Below, one piece after another: positions 20,543 through 28,040 of a stretch of DNA of 64,000 bases (its first letter is position 1; every line of letters begins with the position of its first letter). Source of the DNA: JANSYA01 sp965243385 (GTDB lineage: Bacteria; Spirochaetota; Leptospiria; Leptospirales; Leptonemataceae). Below the pieces are notes generated by a model. It did no database searches. It was not told where the DNA came from and saw only the letters and a program-made list of their open reading frames with translations. The position numbers and the translations under genes were made by a program. The stretch covers positions 4,464,001 through 4,528,000 of the forward strand of contig CBDEUV010000002.1 of assembly GCA_965243385.1 (NCBI GenBank). Reading direction: 5' to 3'.

Positions 20543-22081
20543 TCAGCTCTTTCCGGTTTCCACGATCACTTTGACGCTCGCCCGGGAATCGGCGGCCGTA
20601 TCGAAGGCCTCCCGAATCTCGTCGAGACCGTAGCGATGCGTGATCAAATGCTTCTCGAGCGAAGCGGCGATGTCCGGATTCTCTTCGAGAATCTTCAGCG
20701 CCCGCTCGAAATTGCCGCAGCGTGAAGTGTGGATTTCGATGCCGCGTTCAGCGACCGCAGCGTGCAGGGGCGAATCGTATTCGCCGTCCGGCGATTTTGT
20801 CAGCAGGACCGCGCCCCGCGCTCGTAGAATCGAAAACTCTTCCCCTGGATGCGGACGCACCAGCGCGTCGACTTCGCTTAAGCTGGAAGCGACGGCCAGA
20901 TCGAAGCGGGCGAAAGGTGAACCCTGAAAAAACGCCGGTCGTTCGTTCGCGGCGATCAGTGCGCCGTCCGGATTACCGCGATCGGTTTCGCCGCTGCCCT
21001 GCATGGCCGTGACGACTTCTTCGACCGCGATGCGATGAAAGCGACGGCCTCCGGCGTTCGATCCGGCGGAATCGACGAGGCGCTTCACCTCTTCTTCGGC
21101 GACATCCGGCGTGACGAAGATATTCGTATTCGCGCGGGTTTCGCCCGCCTTCGTCTCTACTGGCCAGGTATAGGCCAGGTTTTCGGGAGTCGCCGGAATG
21201 AGTGCGATTTCGTCGACGACCATATCGGTGAGGTGTTTGAGCCCCATCACTTCCTGGCCGTTCGTGGATTTCAGATGCAGGACCCGTCGGGTCATCTCTA
21301 AGGCGACGGCGAAACCTTCGGGTTTGCCGGTCGTGTCGTAGACGATGTCGAAAGCCGCCTTATAATCGCCCGCGTCGTTTTCCGCGAGATTCACTCCGGA
21401 GTCCGCGCCCAGCTCCCGGCACAGGTCGATGAGGTGCTGGTGGCGCGCCACGGCGATAATCTCGAAGTCGATGCCGGATTGTTTGCGAAAACCCGCGAGC
21501 GCCGCGATGATCAGCGATCCCAGCCGCCGCGGCCCGAGCACCGCGACTCTATCGCCGGGACGGGGGTGCGTGGATTCCACGCCCTGCAGAGCAGCCGCGA
21601 ATGGTTCGGTCAGCGACGCCACCAACGGCGAAACCGTATCGGGAACGGGAATCACGGCGTTGACCGGAGCGAGCATGACCGGCGCGAATCCGCCCGGCAG
21701 GCGATCGATGCCCAGGGTGATGCGCCGGGGATCGTGGGGGTGCATAATGGAATTGTAGGGATCTTCAGAGCCGGCGATGCCGCGGGCCAGATGCGACGCG
21801 TTGATTTCCACGACGACGGGCTTTCCGGACTGCATGCCGACCACTTCGTGGCCGATCACCTGGGGCAGGGGATAAGGCAAAAACCGCCGGGCGAGATCCG
21901 TAGAACAGACGCCGCAGTACAGCGAATCGACGGGGGTATAACCGGGCCCCAGCCGCTCGAATTCCTGATCATTGCGGCGCAGCACCCAGCCGCTTTGCTC
22001 ATCGCCCTCGTATTCGTAACGGGCGTCGGTAAAGGAGCCGTCGGCCTGGTATTCGGGAGCCTGGAACTGGATGCGGGTCAT
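20543..22081 (-). CDS. Zinc-type medium-chain alcohol dehydrogenase-like protein
   Basis: A 512-residue MDR-superfamily protein, longer than the usual 340-390. The GroES-like domain has the catalytic zinc region 'CGVCSTDLARR' near residue 56 and 'VIGHEVVGM' near 74. The Rossmann turn is 'VAVLGPRRLGSLIIAALAG' near 180 (GPRRLG in place of GxGxxG), followed by 'DIVYDTTGKPEGFAVALE'. The structural-zinc four-Cys lobe is absent. The last 200 residues contain an additional segment ('RFDLAVASSLSEVDALVRPH') before the normal C-terminal 'HRYGLDEIREAFDTA'. A strong AAGGAG Shine-Dalgarno supports the start. The substrate is unknown. The absent structural zinc and long insert make it an outlier within MDR enzymes. 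Confidence 0.75.
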   Translation of the reverse strand: MTRIQFQAPEYQADGSFTDARYEYEGDEQSGWVLRRNDQEFERLGPGYTPVDSLYCGVCSTDLARRFLPYPLPQVIGHEVVGMQSGKPVVVEINASHLARGIAGSEDPYNSIMHPHDPRRITLGIDRLPGGFAPVMLAPVNAVIPVPDTVSPLVASLTEPFAAALQGVESTHPRPGDRVAVLGPRRLGSLIIAALAGFRKQSGIDFEIIAVARHQHLIDLCRELGADSGVNLAENDAGDYKAAFDIVYDTTGKPEGFAVALEMTRRVLHLKSTNGQEVMGLKHLTDMVVDEIALIPATPENLAYTWPVETKAGETRANTNIFVTPDVAEEEVKRLVDSAGSNAGGRRFHRIAVEEVVTAMQGSGETDRGNPDGALIAANERPAFFQGSPFARFDLAVASSLSEVDALVRPHPGEEFSILRARGAVLLTKSPDGEYDSPLHAAVAERGIEIHTSRCGNFERALKILEENPDIAASLEKHLITHRYGLDEIREAFDTAADSRASVKVIVETGKS

Positions 22082-22312
22082 ATCTACGAGTACTCCTTCG
22101 TTATTAATTTAGAAGAAAACGACAGGCTTCGGTTTCAACAATCGCATTCTTCGCTGATAGGCAAAGCCAGGCGAAGCCCAATCTGAATCCGATGGAAAAA
22201 GGCTGATGCGAGCAGGGCTCGAGCGGTCGATTGCTGGTGCAAGACGGGAGAGGGAGAGCGGGGCCGAAACGTCCCGGGGAATTCCGGGAGCCGCGGTGGG
22301 CGGGATCCTGGT

Positions 22313-22591
22313 TTATTTACCGACGTCGGTGACTTTGATCTTGCCTTTGACTTTCCACTGGCGATAGGGCGACAGGGCCTGCATACGCTCTTCGGAAACG
22401 TAGAACAGCCGCTCGCCGTATTTGACGAGAATTCCCTTATAGTGCGCGTACTTGGTCCGATGGTCGATCGCGCCGATCTCTTTGACGTCGTTCCAGTTTT
22501 CCGCGGTCTTCAGAACGGGTACGTGGCGCAGATGAAGCTCCCGAATCGTCCCTTCTTTGACGGAATCTCTAAGAATCTTTTCCCATTGCAT
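22313..22591 (-). CDS. Small conserved-looking protein of unknown function
   Basis: A 92-residue basic/mixed protein from the ATG at 22591 ('MQWEKILRDSVKEGTIRELH'). The frame is open to 22705, but the upstream part reads like non-coding sequence. Neither start has a good ribosome site, so the true start is unsure. The C-terminus 'QWKVKGKIKVTDVGK' alternates charged and hydrophobic residues as in a small beta-barrel, and 'GILVKYGERLFYVSEER' supports a beta-rich fold. There are no cysteines and no signal peptide. It is the third gene after gcvT and gcvH on the same strand, in the place where gcvP often sits, but it has no similarity to GcvP. I do not recognise a family. Confidence 0.5.
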   Translation of the reverse strand: MQWEKILRDSVKEGTIRELHLRHVPVLKTAENWNDVKEIGAIDHRTKYAHYKGILVKYGERLFYVSEERMQALSPYRQWKVKGKIKVTDVGK

Positions 22592-22752
22592 ATGCGGGGG
22601 CACAATGTGGCCAAAACCCGCATTTGTAAAGCAAATTGGCCAATTTCGCCGGGAGGGTGGCTGCAAGCGTATCTCAATACGCGAAATCTGGATGAGCCGG
22701 CTCAAAAATCGGCCGGCCCGGGGGAGTCAGGCGAATTTGAGGGCCGCCCGAA

Positions 22753-23160
22753 TTACTCCAGAGATTTAAGGAATTCGCTGTAGGCGGCGGAATCCATCAG
22801 CTTGCCCAGATCGTCGGCGTTGTAGTCTTTGAGTTTGATCATCCAGCTTCCGTAAGCGTCGGAATTGATCTGTTCGGGGCCGCCTTTGACCGCCTCGTTG
22901 GTCTCAGCCACCGTGCCGCCGGCCGGGGCGTACAGATCCTCGACCGCTTTCACGGACTCGATATTGCCGAAGCTGTCGCCGACGGCCAGACTGGTGCCGG
23001 GCTCCGGAATATCCAGATAGACGATGTCGCCCAGTGAATCCTGTGCGTAATCCGAAATGCCGATCCACAGCAGGCCGTCCGCTTCCCGGGCCCATTCGTG
23101 CTTCTCGGTGAAGTAATATCCTTCGGGTACCTGATGTGCCATATCCAACAAAGCTGTCAA
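22753..23160 (-). CDS. gcvH: Glycine cleavage system H protein
   Basis: GcvH carries the lipoyl-bound aminomethyl group between GcvP, GcvT and the L protein. It is 135 residues from the first ATG, or 129 from the second at 23142, where 'MAHQVPEGYYFTEKHEWARE' matches the family start better. The lipoylated Lys is in 'FGNIESVKAVEDLYAPAGG', with the usual flanking 'SLGDIVYLDIPEPGTSLAVG'. The fold is the all-beta biotinyl/lipoyl hammerhead. It follows gcvT by 33 bp in one operon. A lipoylation enzyme must act on it, and none is in the window. Confidence 0.95.
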   Translation of the reverse strand: MTALLDMAHQVPEGYYFTEKHEWAREADGLLWIGISDYAQDSLGDIVYLDIPEPGTSLAVGDSFGNIESVKAVEDLYAPAGGTVAETNEAVKGGPEQINSDAYGSWMIKLKDYNADDLGKLMDSAAYSEFLKSLE

Positions 23161-23193
23161 AGGCCTCTATTATGTAAATCGCGAAATCTACGT

Positions 23194-24303
23194 TCAGGCT
23201 TTCTTGCCCGCACTGCCTTTGACGAAGGCTCCGCGATGAACCCGGGCGGGGACCAGCCGGTTGCGCATTTCGATCTGGAGCGGCGTGTCGGCCGCGGCGG
23301 ATTCCAGCGGCAGGTAGACGCTGCCGATGCCTTTGCCCAGACTCGGCGAATGCGCGCCGGAAAGTACAGTGGCCAGTTCGGTCGTGCCGTCCGCCGCGAG
23401 TACCCGGTATCCATCCCGGGGTACGCCGCCGCCTTCCAGTACGAAGCCGACTACCCGACCAGGGGCGCCTTCATTCTTATGACGCATAATCGTTTCATAA
23501 CCAAGATAGGGTTCCGATTTTTCTTTCGCAACCCAGGCGATGCCGCTCTGCACCGGCGTCCATTCCGCGTTGAGCTCATGACCGTACAGCGGATAGAATG
23601 CTTCCAGTCGCAGTGTATCGCGCGCGCCGAGTCCGGCCGGCAAGAGGCCGTCGTCCGCGCCGCCTTCCAGTAATTCGTTCCAGAGTGCGGTTCCGGCTTT
23701 AACGTCTGAATAAATTTCAAAACCGTCTTCGCCGGTATAACCGGTGCGACTGATTCGTAGCTGTGCGCCTTTATAGTTCAGATCGCGAAACTCAAAGTAA
23801 TTCAGGTTTTCAGTTTCTAAGCCGCTTATCTTCTGAAAAATCTTTTCCGCCTGCGGCCCCTGAATCGCCAGTTGATGCCAGTTGTCGCTCTGATTGTCTA
23901 TTTCAACGCCGTCGCGTGAATGTTTTTTGAAATGTTGCGTTACCGCTTCGTAGTTCGAAGCATTCGATACGATGAAATATTCTTCGACGGAAAGTCTGTA
24001 GATCGTTATGTCGTCGACCAGGCCGCCGGCTTCGTTCAATACGACGTTGTACTGCACCTGACCGTCCTGCATCGCGTTTACCGCGTTACAGGTTAAAAAC
24101 TCCAGAAAATCAAGGGATTTTGGGCCCTTTACGATAATCTCGCCCATATGCGAAACATCAAATAGCCCGGCTTTCTCGCGTACAGCCTGGTGTTCTTGAA
24201 TGATAGAGGAGTATTGCACGGGCATGTCCCAGCCCGCAAAGGGAACCATGCGCCCGCCGAGCGCTTTATGCTGTTCATATAAGGGCGTTCGGCGATTCTC
24301 CAT
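23194..24303 (-). CDS. gcvT: Aminomethyltransferase (glycine cleavage T protein)
   Basis: GcvT releases ammonia from the aminomethyl group held on GcvH and makes 5,10-methylene-THF. At 369 residues it is family length. Recognisable blocks are 'RTPLYEQHKALGGRMVPFAG' at residues 4-23, 'VREKAGLFDVSHMGEI', 'LNEAGGLVDDITIYRL', 'LAIQGPQAEKIFQKI' and 'RISRTGYTGEDGFEIY', followed by 'GLGARDTLRLEAFYPLYGHE'. It begins the gcvT-gcvH operon. gcvP is not next to it. I see no glycine riboswitch aptamer (no GCC...GAGAGTTTC-type core on either strand) in the long upstream gap. Confidence 0.95.
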   Translation of the reverse strand: MENRRTPLYEQHKALGGRMVPFAGWDMPVQYSSIIQEHQAVREKAGLFDVSHMGEIIVKGPKSLDFLEFLTCNAVNAMQDGQVQYNVVLNEAGGLVDDITIYRLSVEEYFIVSNASNYEAVTQHFKKHSRDGVEIDNQSDNWHQLAIQGPQAEKIFQKISGLETENLNYFEFRDLNYKGAQLRISRTGYTGEDGFEIYSDVKAGTALWNELLEGGADDGLLPAGLGARDTLRLEAFYPLYGHELNAEWTPVQSGIAWVAKEKSEPYLGYETIMRHKNEGAPGRVVGFVLEGGGVPRDGYRVLAADGTTELATVLSGAHSPSLGKGIGSVYLPLESAAADTPLQIEMRNRLVPARVHRGAFVKGSAGKKA

Positions 24304-24946
24304 ATCAGTCAGAATTTTATCCGAAGCCGATAACGAAATGAAAAAACCCGCGAGCGATTAAAAAAACTCCATCGTGCTTATAGATTGAATAAAACATGCA
24401 CGATCTTTGTGCAACAGCGTGCGGAAAAGCATGTTGATACGCGGTGAATAATTTTTTTGGACCGGTAAACCGATTTAACTGTTTTTGTTTTGACTCTGCG
24501 CCTGCTTGCGATTTCCTTCGCTCTTCTCCGGCGATCAATCAGGTGCAAAATTTTTCGGAACGGTGAATTCTTATTCACGCTTTTGCGAAAAAAAATGTGC
24601 AAACGATCGCGATGGAAAGGCGGCTTCGAATTTTCGTGCCACCTTCCGCGGTCCGCTCGCAAAAAAAATATTTTTTGAGCGGGTCGCGTTCCAACGGACG
24701 GCGGTCTTCTCTGGAAGCGGCGCGTTCATGGGAGAGACGAGCGATAACGATCTTGCGCGTGCTACTGTGTAACGCGCGCAACATTGAAATTCGGGTGTCT
24801 CGCCGTGGTGACATGCGACTGCTGATGGAAGCCGGCGAACGCAATGGAGCGCGACGTTGCGGCTATTGCCAGCGGAGGCAAAGTATTTAAGAATACATAC
24901 TACTTTGCTGCTGAAAAATTATTAAAATATTAAAGGGAAATTCGGG
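24304..24946. other. AT-rich intergenic region with inverted repeats, no gene seen
   Basis: 643 bp between gcvT (-) and a small zinc-finger gene (+), clearly richer in A/T than its surroundings and full of A- and T-runs. It contains GTGAAT-TCTT-ATTCAC near 24564, CGCTC-gc-A8-TA-T6-GAGCG at 24654-24681 (a potential bidirectional terminator), and GTATT-TAAG-AATAC near 24883. A -35/-10 pair TTGCTG-N17-TATTAA ends about 10 bases before the start at 24947. Several short frames exist in all phases, but none has a ribosome site or protein-like composition. It could hide a regulatory RNA. Confidence 0.4.
24654..24681. terminator. CGCTC...GAGCG hairpin with A-run and T-run
   Basis: CGCTC (24654-24658), then GC, eight A, TA, six T, and GAGCG (24677-24681). 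The A8/T6 core and GC base clamps give a bidirectional stem with T-rich strands. There is no adjacent gene end on either side, so what it would terminate is unknown. Confidence 0.35.
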
Positions 24947-25156
24947 ATGTGTATGGCGGAGGTTGCGCAATCGGAAAAAGGAGACCCCGGCTCGGAGGTC
25001 GCGCTAACGTGCGATGGTTGTGGGGCTCATGTGGATAAACTGTATCAGCGGGATTTATGTAAGCCCTGCTTGATGAAGTCTTTCAGAAATGTCGTTGAAG
25101 TCATCGACTACTATCGTGCCGGAGGCGGGGGGCCTGCGCCCGCTCCGCGCTCATAA
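24947..25156 (+). CDS. Small CxxC-CxxC zinc-ribbon protein
   Basis: A 69-residue protein with four cysteines arranged C22-x2-C25-x12-C38-x2-C41 ('CDGCGAHVDKLYQRDLCKPC'), a zinc-ribbon or treble-clef pattern. The N-terminus is acidic, and the C-terminus ends in a Gly/Pro tail ('YYRAGGGGPAPAPRS'). A possible AAAGGGA ribosome site lies 9 bases before the ATG. Its last 68 bases also encode the N-terminus of the next gene in another frame. The four Cys and the promoter-like sequence upstream support reality. The function is unknown, and small ribbons of this type often bind nucleic acid or protein partners. Confidence 0.6.
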   Translation: MCMAEVAQSEKGDPGSEVALTCDGCGAHVDKLYQRDLCKPCLMKSFRNVVEVIDYYRAGGGGPAPAPRS

Positions 25157-26492
25157 TCGAGCGGCGCTTCGTCCGGCGGCTGAATTAAAAAGCCGCCGAA
25201 CGAAGCTGCCGGCCATCGCGTCGCTCGCTCTTCTGGCGTCGGCGCTGCTGGGCCGTTGCGACGGCCTGAGCGAATTCTTAGACCCCTACCAGCTGCCCGT
25301 GCGCGGGCTGAGTATCGCGCCCGCTGCGGCCGATTCCGCCGGATCCGGCGGTTCCCTCGAAGACGACGACCATGTGACTACGGCGGAAACCATTCCCGGT
25401 TCCTCAAACGAAGTCGCGAATGCCCCGCACCTGATCTGGACCCTCAACGTGGGCATCCTGAACGACTCGGAGCACCCGCAACTGGTCGTTGCGGATCTAC
25501 AGCCATTATTAGAAGAAAGCTCGCAACGGCTCAAAACGCTCCTGCCCGGCGTCGAGGTTCGTTTTATCATCGATCAGCCCATGAATTCGGTCTTTTTGAT
25601 CGAACGGAGCGTGCGCAAGAAGGGCTTTCTTGGCCCGAAATACGGCGCTGAGGGCACGGTTCTGCTGTTGGGTTCCGGCGCCGCCGATGCGGAGCGCAAT
25701 CAGGAGCGGCTGGAACGAGTCGGCGGCCTGAGCGCTGTGGCCGCTGAACGCGAGCTGGCTCTACTAGAGCGCCTGGTCGAGGGCGGGTGTTTATCCGAGA
25801 AGCTGCCGGCCAGCGAGTATGTCTGGCGGGCGTACATGGCCGGGCAGGTGCGTTATGACCTGATCGTGACCAATGCTCTGGTGTATTCCGACGATCTGGA
25901 AAGCCGTCTGCGGCCGCCGGGCCACGCGATCCTGACCTGGGAACCGGGGTCGCCGTTGGTGCGCGGGGCCATCGTTCCCACGAACGGTCGCTCGGCTCTT
26001 GAGGGTTATGGGGCGCTGGTCAGCGTTCACGGTCGACCGGGGGTTGGAACATCCGCGGTCCGTGCGTCCGGGACAGACGGGGATACGCGAACCGCGATCT
26101 CCGGGGCCTGTCCGGACGGCGCCAGGGCGCGAACCACACTCTCCGATGTCGACTTTCTGACTGCCACGATCTTTCAACTGCTGAGGCCGGCCGATTTTTC
26201 CAGTCGTTATCCGCAGGCATGGCGCTCGCCCGCGGCTTATCTGGCCGCCTGCGGTGAAGCCTGTGCTGCGTCCTGGCGGCGACGCCGGGCCTATCTTGCA
26301 ACGATGGTGTCGCTCGAGTCCGGCGGCGGCGCAAGCGCCTGTGAGCGACTGGAAGCGCAGTATGCGCCGTACGCGCAATCCGGCGTCGCGGGCGAAGCGC
26401 AGCCGGACGGGCCGGTGCTGAATCCGGAGCGGGCGGGGCAGTATAAGCGCAATCACACGAAGTTCCTGCGCCTCTGCGGAAAAAAAAGGTGA
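25089..26492 (+). CDS. Secreted or membrane-anchored protein of unknown function
   Basis: A 467-residue protein. A basic N-terminal stretch of about 39 residues precedes the hydrophobic 'LPAIASLALLASALLGRC' (residues 40-57), which looks like a signal sequence. Cys57 could be a lipidation site in a relaxed spirochaete lipobox, though Arg at -1 is unusual. The following 50 residues are low complexity (Ala/Ser/Gly/Asp). The body contains 'LIWTLNVGILNDSEHPQLVV' and 'VEVRFIIDQPMNSVFLIERS'. A Cys-containing C-terminal region ('YLAACGEACAASW', 'ASACERLEAQYAPYA') suggests disulfides. It overlaps the zinc-ribbon gene by 68 bp in a different frame. No other in-frame start upstream of the hydrophobic stretch was found. 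I do not recognise the family. Confidence 0.55.
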   Translation: MSLKSSTTIVPEAGGLRPLRAHNRAALRPAAELKSRRTKLPAIASLALLASALLGRCDGLSEFLDPYQLPVRGLSIAPAAADSAGSGGSLEDDDHVTTAETIPGSSNEVANAPHLIWTLNVGILNDSEHPQLVVADLQPLLEESSQRLKTLLPGVEVRFIIDQPMNSVFLIERSVRKKGFLGPKYGAEGTVLLLGSGAADAERNQERLERVGGLSAVAAERELALLERLVEGGCLSEKLPASEYVWRAYMAGQVRYDLIVTNALVYSDDLESRLRPPGHAILTWEPGSPLVRGAIVPTNGRSALEGYGALVSVHGRPGVGTSAVRASGTDGDTRTAISGACPDGARARTTLSDVDFLTATIFQLLRPADFSSRYPQAWRSPAAYLAACGEACAASWRRRRAYLATMVSLESGGGASACERLEAQYAPYAQSGVAGEAQPDGPVLNPERAGQYKRNHTKFLRLCGKKR

Positions 26493-26526
26493 CAGCGGCC
26501 TTGCGAGCCGATTTTTTACCAGATCT

Positions 26527-27051
26527 ATGGCTCAGGCGAAAAAAGGCGACTCGTCCCGTGACGATCGCAATATCATCCGCGAACGTTCCCTGAAGGAATT
26601 GTCGTACGCCGTCATTGCGACCGGCATCACTTTCGTCCTGGCCGTTCTCTTTTATCTGTACGTGCCGATTCTGCGCGAACAGATGCGCGATCAAGACGAA
26701 AGCCTGAAGCATACGCGGGTCTTTACCGCGCAACCCACGGGCGGCTCGATTCGCTACGAGTTTACGAAGATCGAAGGCGGCGAAGAATACGACGTCGCCA
26801 TCGATCATTATATTTCCGATCTGGAAATTCTCGGCCGTCGTTTCGAGCGCGGCGAGTTCTCGATGGTCAAACTGCCGGGTATGAAGGATTCGCCGGAATA
26901 CGCGGCCATGCGTCAGAATATGGCTGCGTTTGAATACGAAGTCGTCAAGGACACCGAAGGTCCGTCGCTGGTGATTCGCACCACGAACCCGGCCGCGCGC
27001 CAGGCGCTGCACGACTATCTCGAGTACTTAGAAAGCCGCTGGGTTTTCTGA
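26527..27051 (+). CDS. Single-pass membrane protein of unknown function
   Basis: A 174-residue protein with a charged N-terminus ('KKGDSSRDDRNIIRERSLKE') and one transmembrane helix at about residues 28-50 ('YAVIATGITFVLAVLFYLYV'). The soluble part of about 120 residues is rich in acidic and aromatic residues ('GGSIRYEFTKIEGGEEYDV', 'LEYLESRWVF'). The positive-inside rule puts the N-terminus in the cytoplasm and the body in the periplasm. It follows the unrecognised protein at 25089 by 34 bp and probably shares its transcript. It is convergent with the flippase-like gene 6 bp away. No domain is recognised. Confidence 0.6.
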   Translation: MAQAKKGDSSRDDRNIIRERSLKELSYAVIATGITFVLAVLFYLYVPILREQMRDQDESLKHTRVFTAQPTGGSIRYEFTKIEGGEEYDVAIDHYISDLEILGRRFERGEFSMVKLPGMKDSPEYAAMRQNMAAFEYEVVKDTEGPSLVIRTTNPAARQALHDYLEYLESRWVF

Positions 27052-27057
27052 ATCAGA

Positions 27058-28002
27058 TCAATCTGATTCGCGCGCTGCGCGCAGGCCGCCGAGCTGAATT
27101 GCGGCGAAGAGCAACAGATCCGTTCCCAGTTCCACCGCGCGATGCAATACGGTGAACAGCGCCGCCTGCTCGGGTTCTAGAACGCTTTGTAACAACAAGA
27201 GCTGGATCGCTTCACGGGCGCCCAGGCCCGCCGGAGCGAAAATTGCGAGCATGCCGATCGTTACCGACAGGGCGAAGGCGCCCCAGATGTGGGCGTACAT
27301 CGTCGGTTGCAGGATAAAATCCACTCCGAAGAGACTGGCGGCTGCCAGGCCGGTGTAGGCGCCAAAACCCAGCTGAATCAGACCATGCAGCGCCGCCGCG
27401 CGCGTGATGCTGGCCTGGTCGGGAAATACATCGAGCGCTTCGCGGCCCACCAGGCGAAAGGCGAAGGCGAGTCCTCGCCGTAATACCGGCGGCGAAGTGA
27501 TCAGCCAGCCAATGACCACGGCACCTGCCAGCAGAATGCTGAGCCACAGGGGGAGCGCGAATCGATCGGCGAGTACCACCAGCGTGAGACCCATGCCCGT
27601 GCCGACGCTCAGTTGTAGAATTTGCTCGACCAGAAAAGAGATCAGCGCCTGGGATCTGGTGGCTCCGACTCGCTCCGCGTAGACCAGGCGCGCGCCGACC
27701 ATCACGGCTTTGCCCGGAGTATATCGTCCGAGCCAGCTGATCTGATATACGCGAAAGAGCCCCGCGAGATTCGGGATGCGAACGCCCATCCCGATCAGGA
27801 GGCGTCGCCAGACCAGCGCATACGGCAATTTCGCGCAAACCGCAAGGAGTGCAGCCGCGATCAGCCATAGCGGATCAATCGTCGCTGCGAAGAGGCGCGC
27901 CGGATCGAGCGCCTGGAGATAATGCCAGAGTCCGTAAACCAGCAGGGCGTAAAACAGCGCTCCCGTGATTCGGACCAGAATTGTGCGCGTTCGCTTCGTC
28001 AT
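27058..28002 (-). CDS. Lysylphosphatidylglycerol synthase TM / flippase-like membrane protein
   Basis: A 314-residue polytopic membrane protein with about 8 hydrophobic helices. Typical pieces of the LPG_synthase_TM (YbhN/AglD) family are 'LLAVCAKLPYALVWRRLL', 'YQISWLGRYTPGKAVMVG' near residue 89 and 'FAPAGLGAREAIQLLLLQ' near 256. Such proteins are associated with flipping or handling lipid-linked sugars and are often found beside GT2 and GT-C enzymes, as here. It is the last gene of a three-gene minus-strand set (ArnT-like, GT2, this). The gap to the GT2 gene is 38 bp. A role in translocating a polyprenyl-phosphate sugar is inferred from the neighbours. Confidence 0.8.
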   Translation of the reverse strand: MTKRTRTILVRITGALFYALLVYGLWHYLQALDPARLFAATIDPLWLIAAALLAVCAKLPYALVWRRLLIGMGVRIPNLAGLFRVYQISWLGRYTPGKAVMVGARLVYAERVGATRSQALISFLVEQILQLSVGTGMGLTLVVLADRFALPLWLSILLAGAVVIGWLITSPPVLRRGLAFAFRLVGREALDVFPDQASITRAAALHGLIQLGFGAYTGLAAASLFGVDFILQPTMYAHIWGAFALSVTIGMLAIFAPAGLGAREAIQLLLLQSVLEPEQAALFTVLHRAVELGTDLLLFAAIQLGGLRAARESD

Positions 28003-28040
28003 GTGAACAGTACGCTACAATCGAGGCGAATGGCCGGCCG

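Noticed and set aside
24304..24700. Possible glycine riboswitch before gcvT
   Set aside because: I looked for the conserved aptamer core (GAGAG...GAAACTC-type) on the minus strand and did not find it.
24378..24844. Several overlapping frames of 60-100 codons in the AT-rich gap
   Set aside because: Lysine/phenylalanine-rich translations from A- and T-runs, in conflicting frames, with no ribosome site.
25030..25045. DnaA-box-like GTGGATAAAC
   Set aside because: A single copy inside the zinc-ribbon gene, without a cluster or other origin features.
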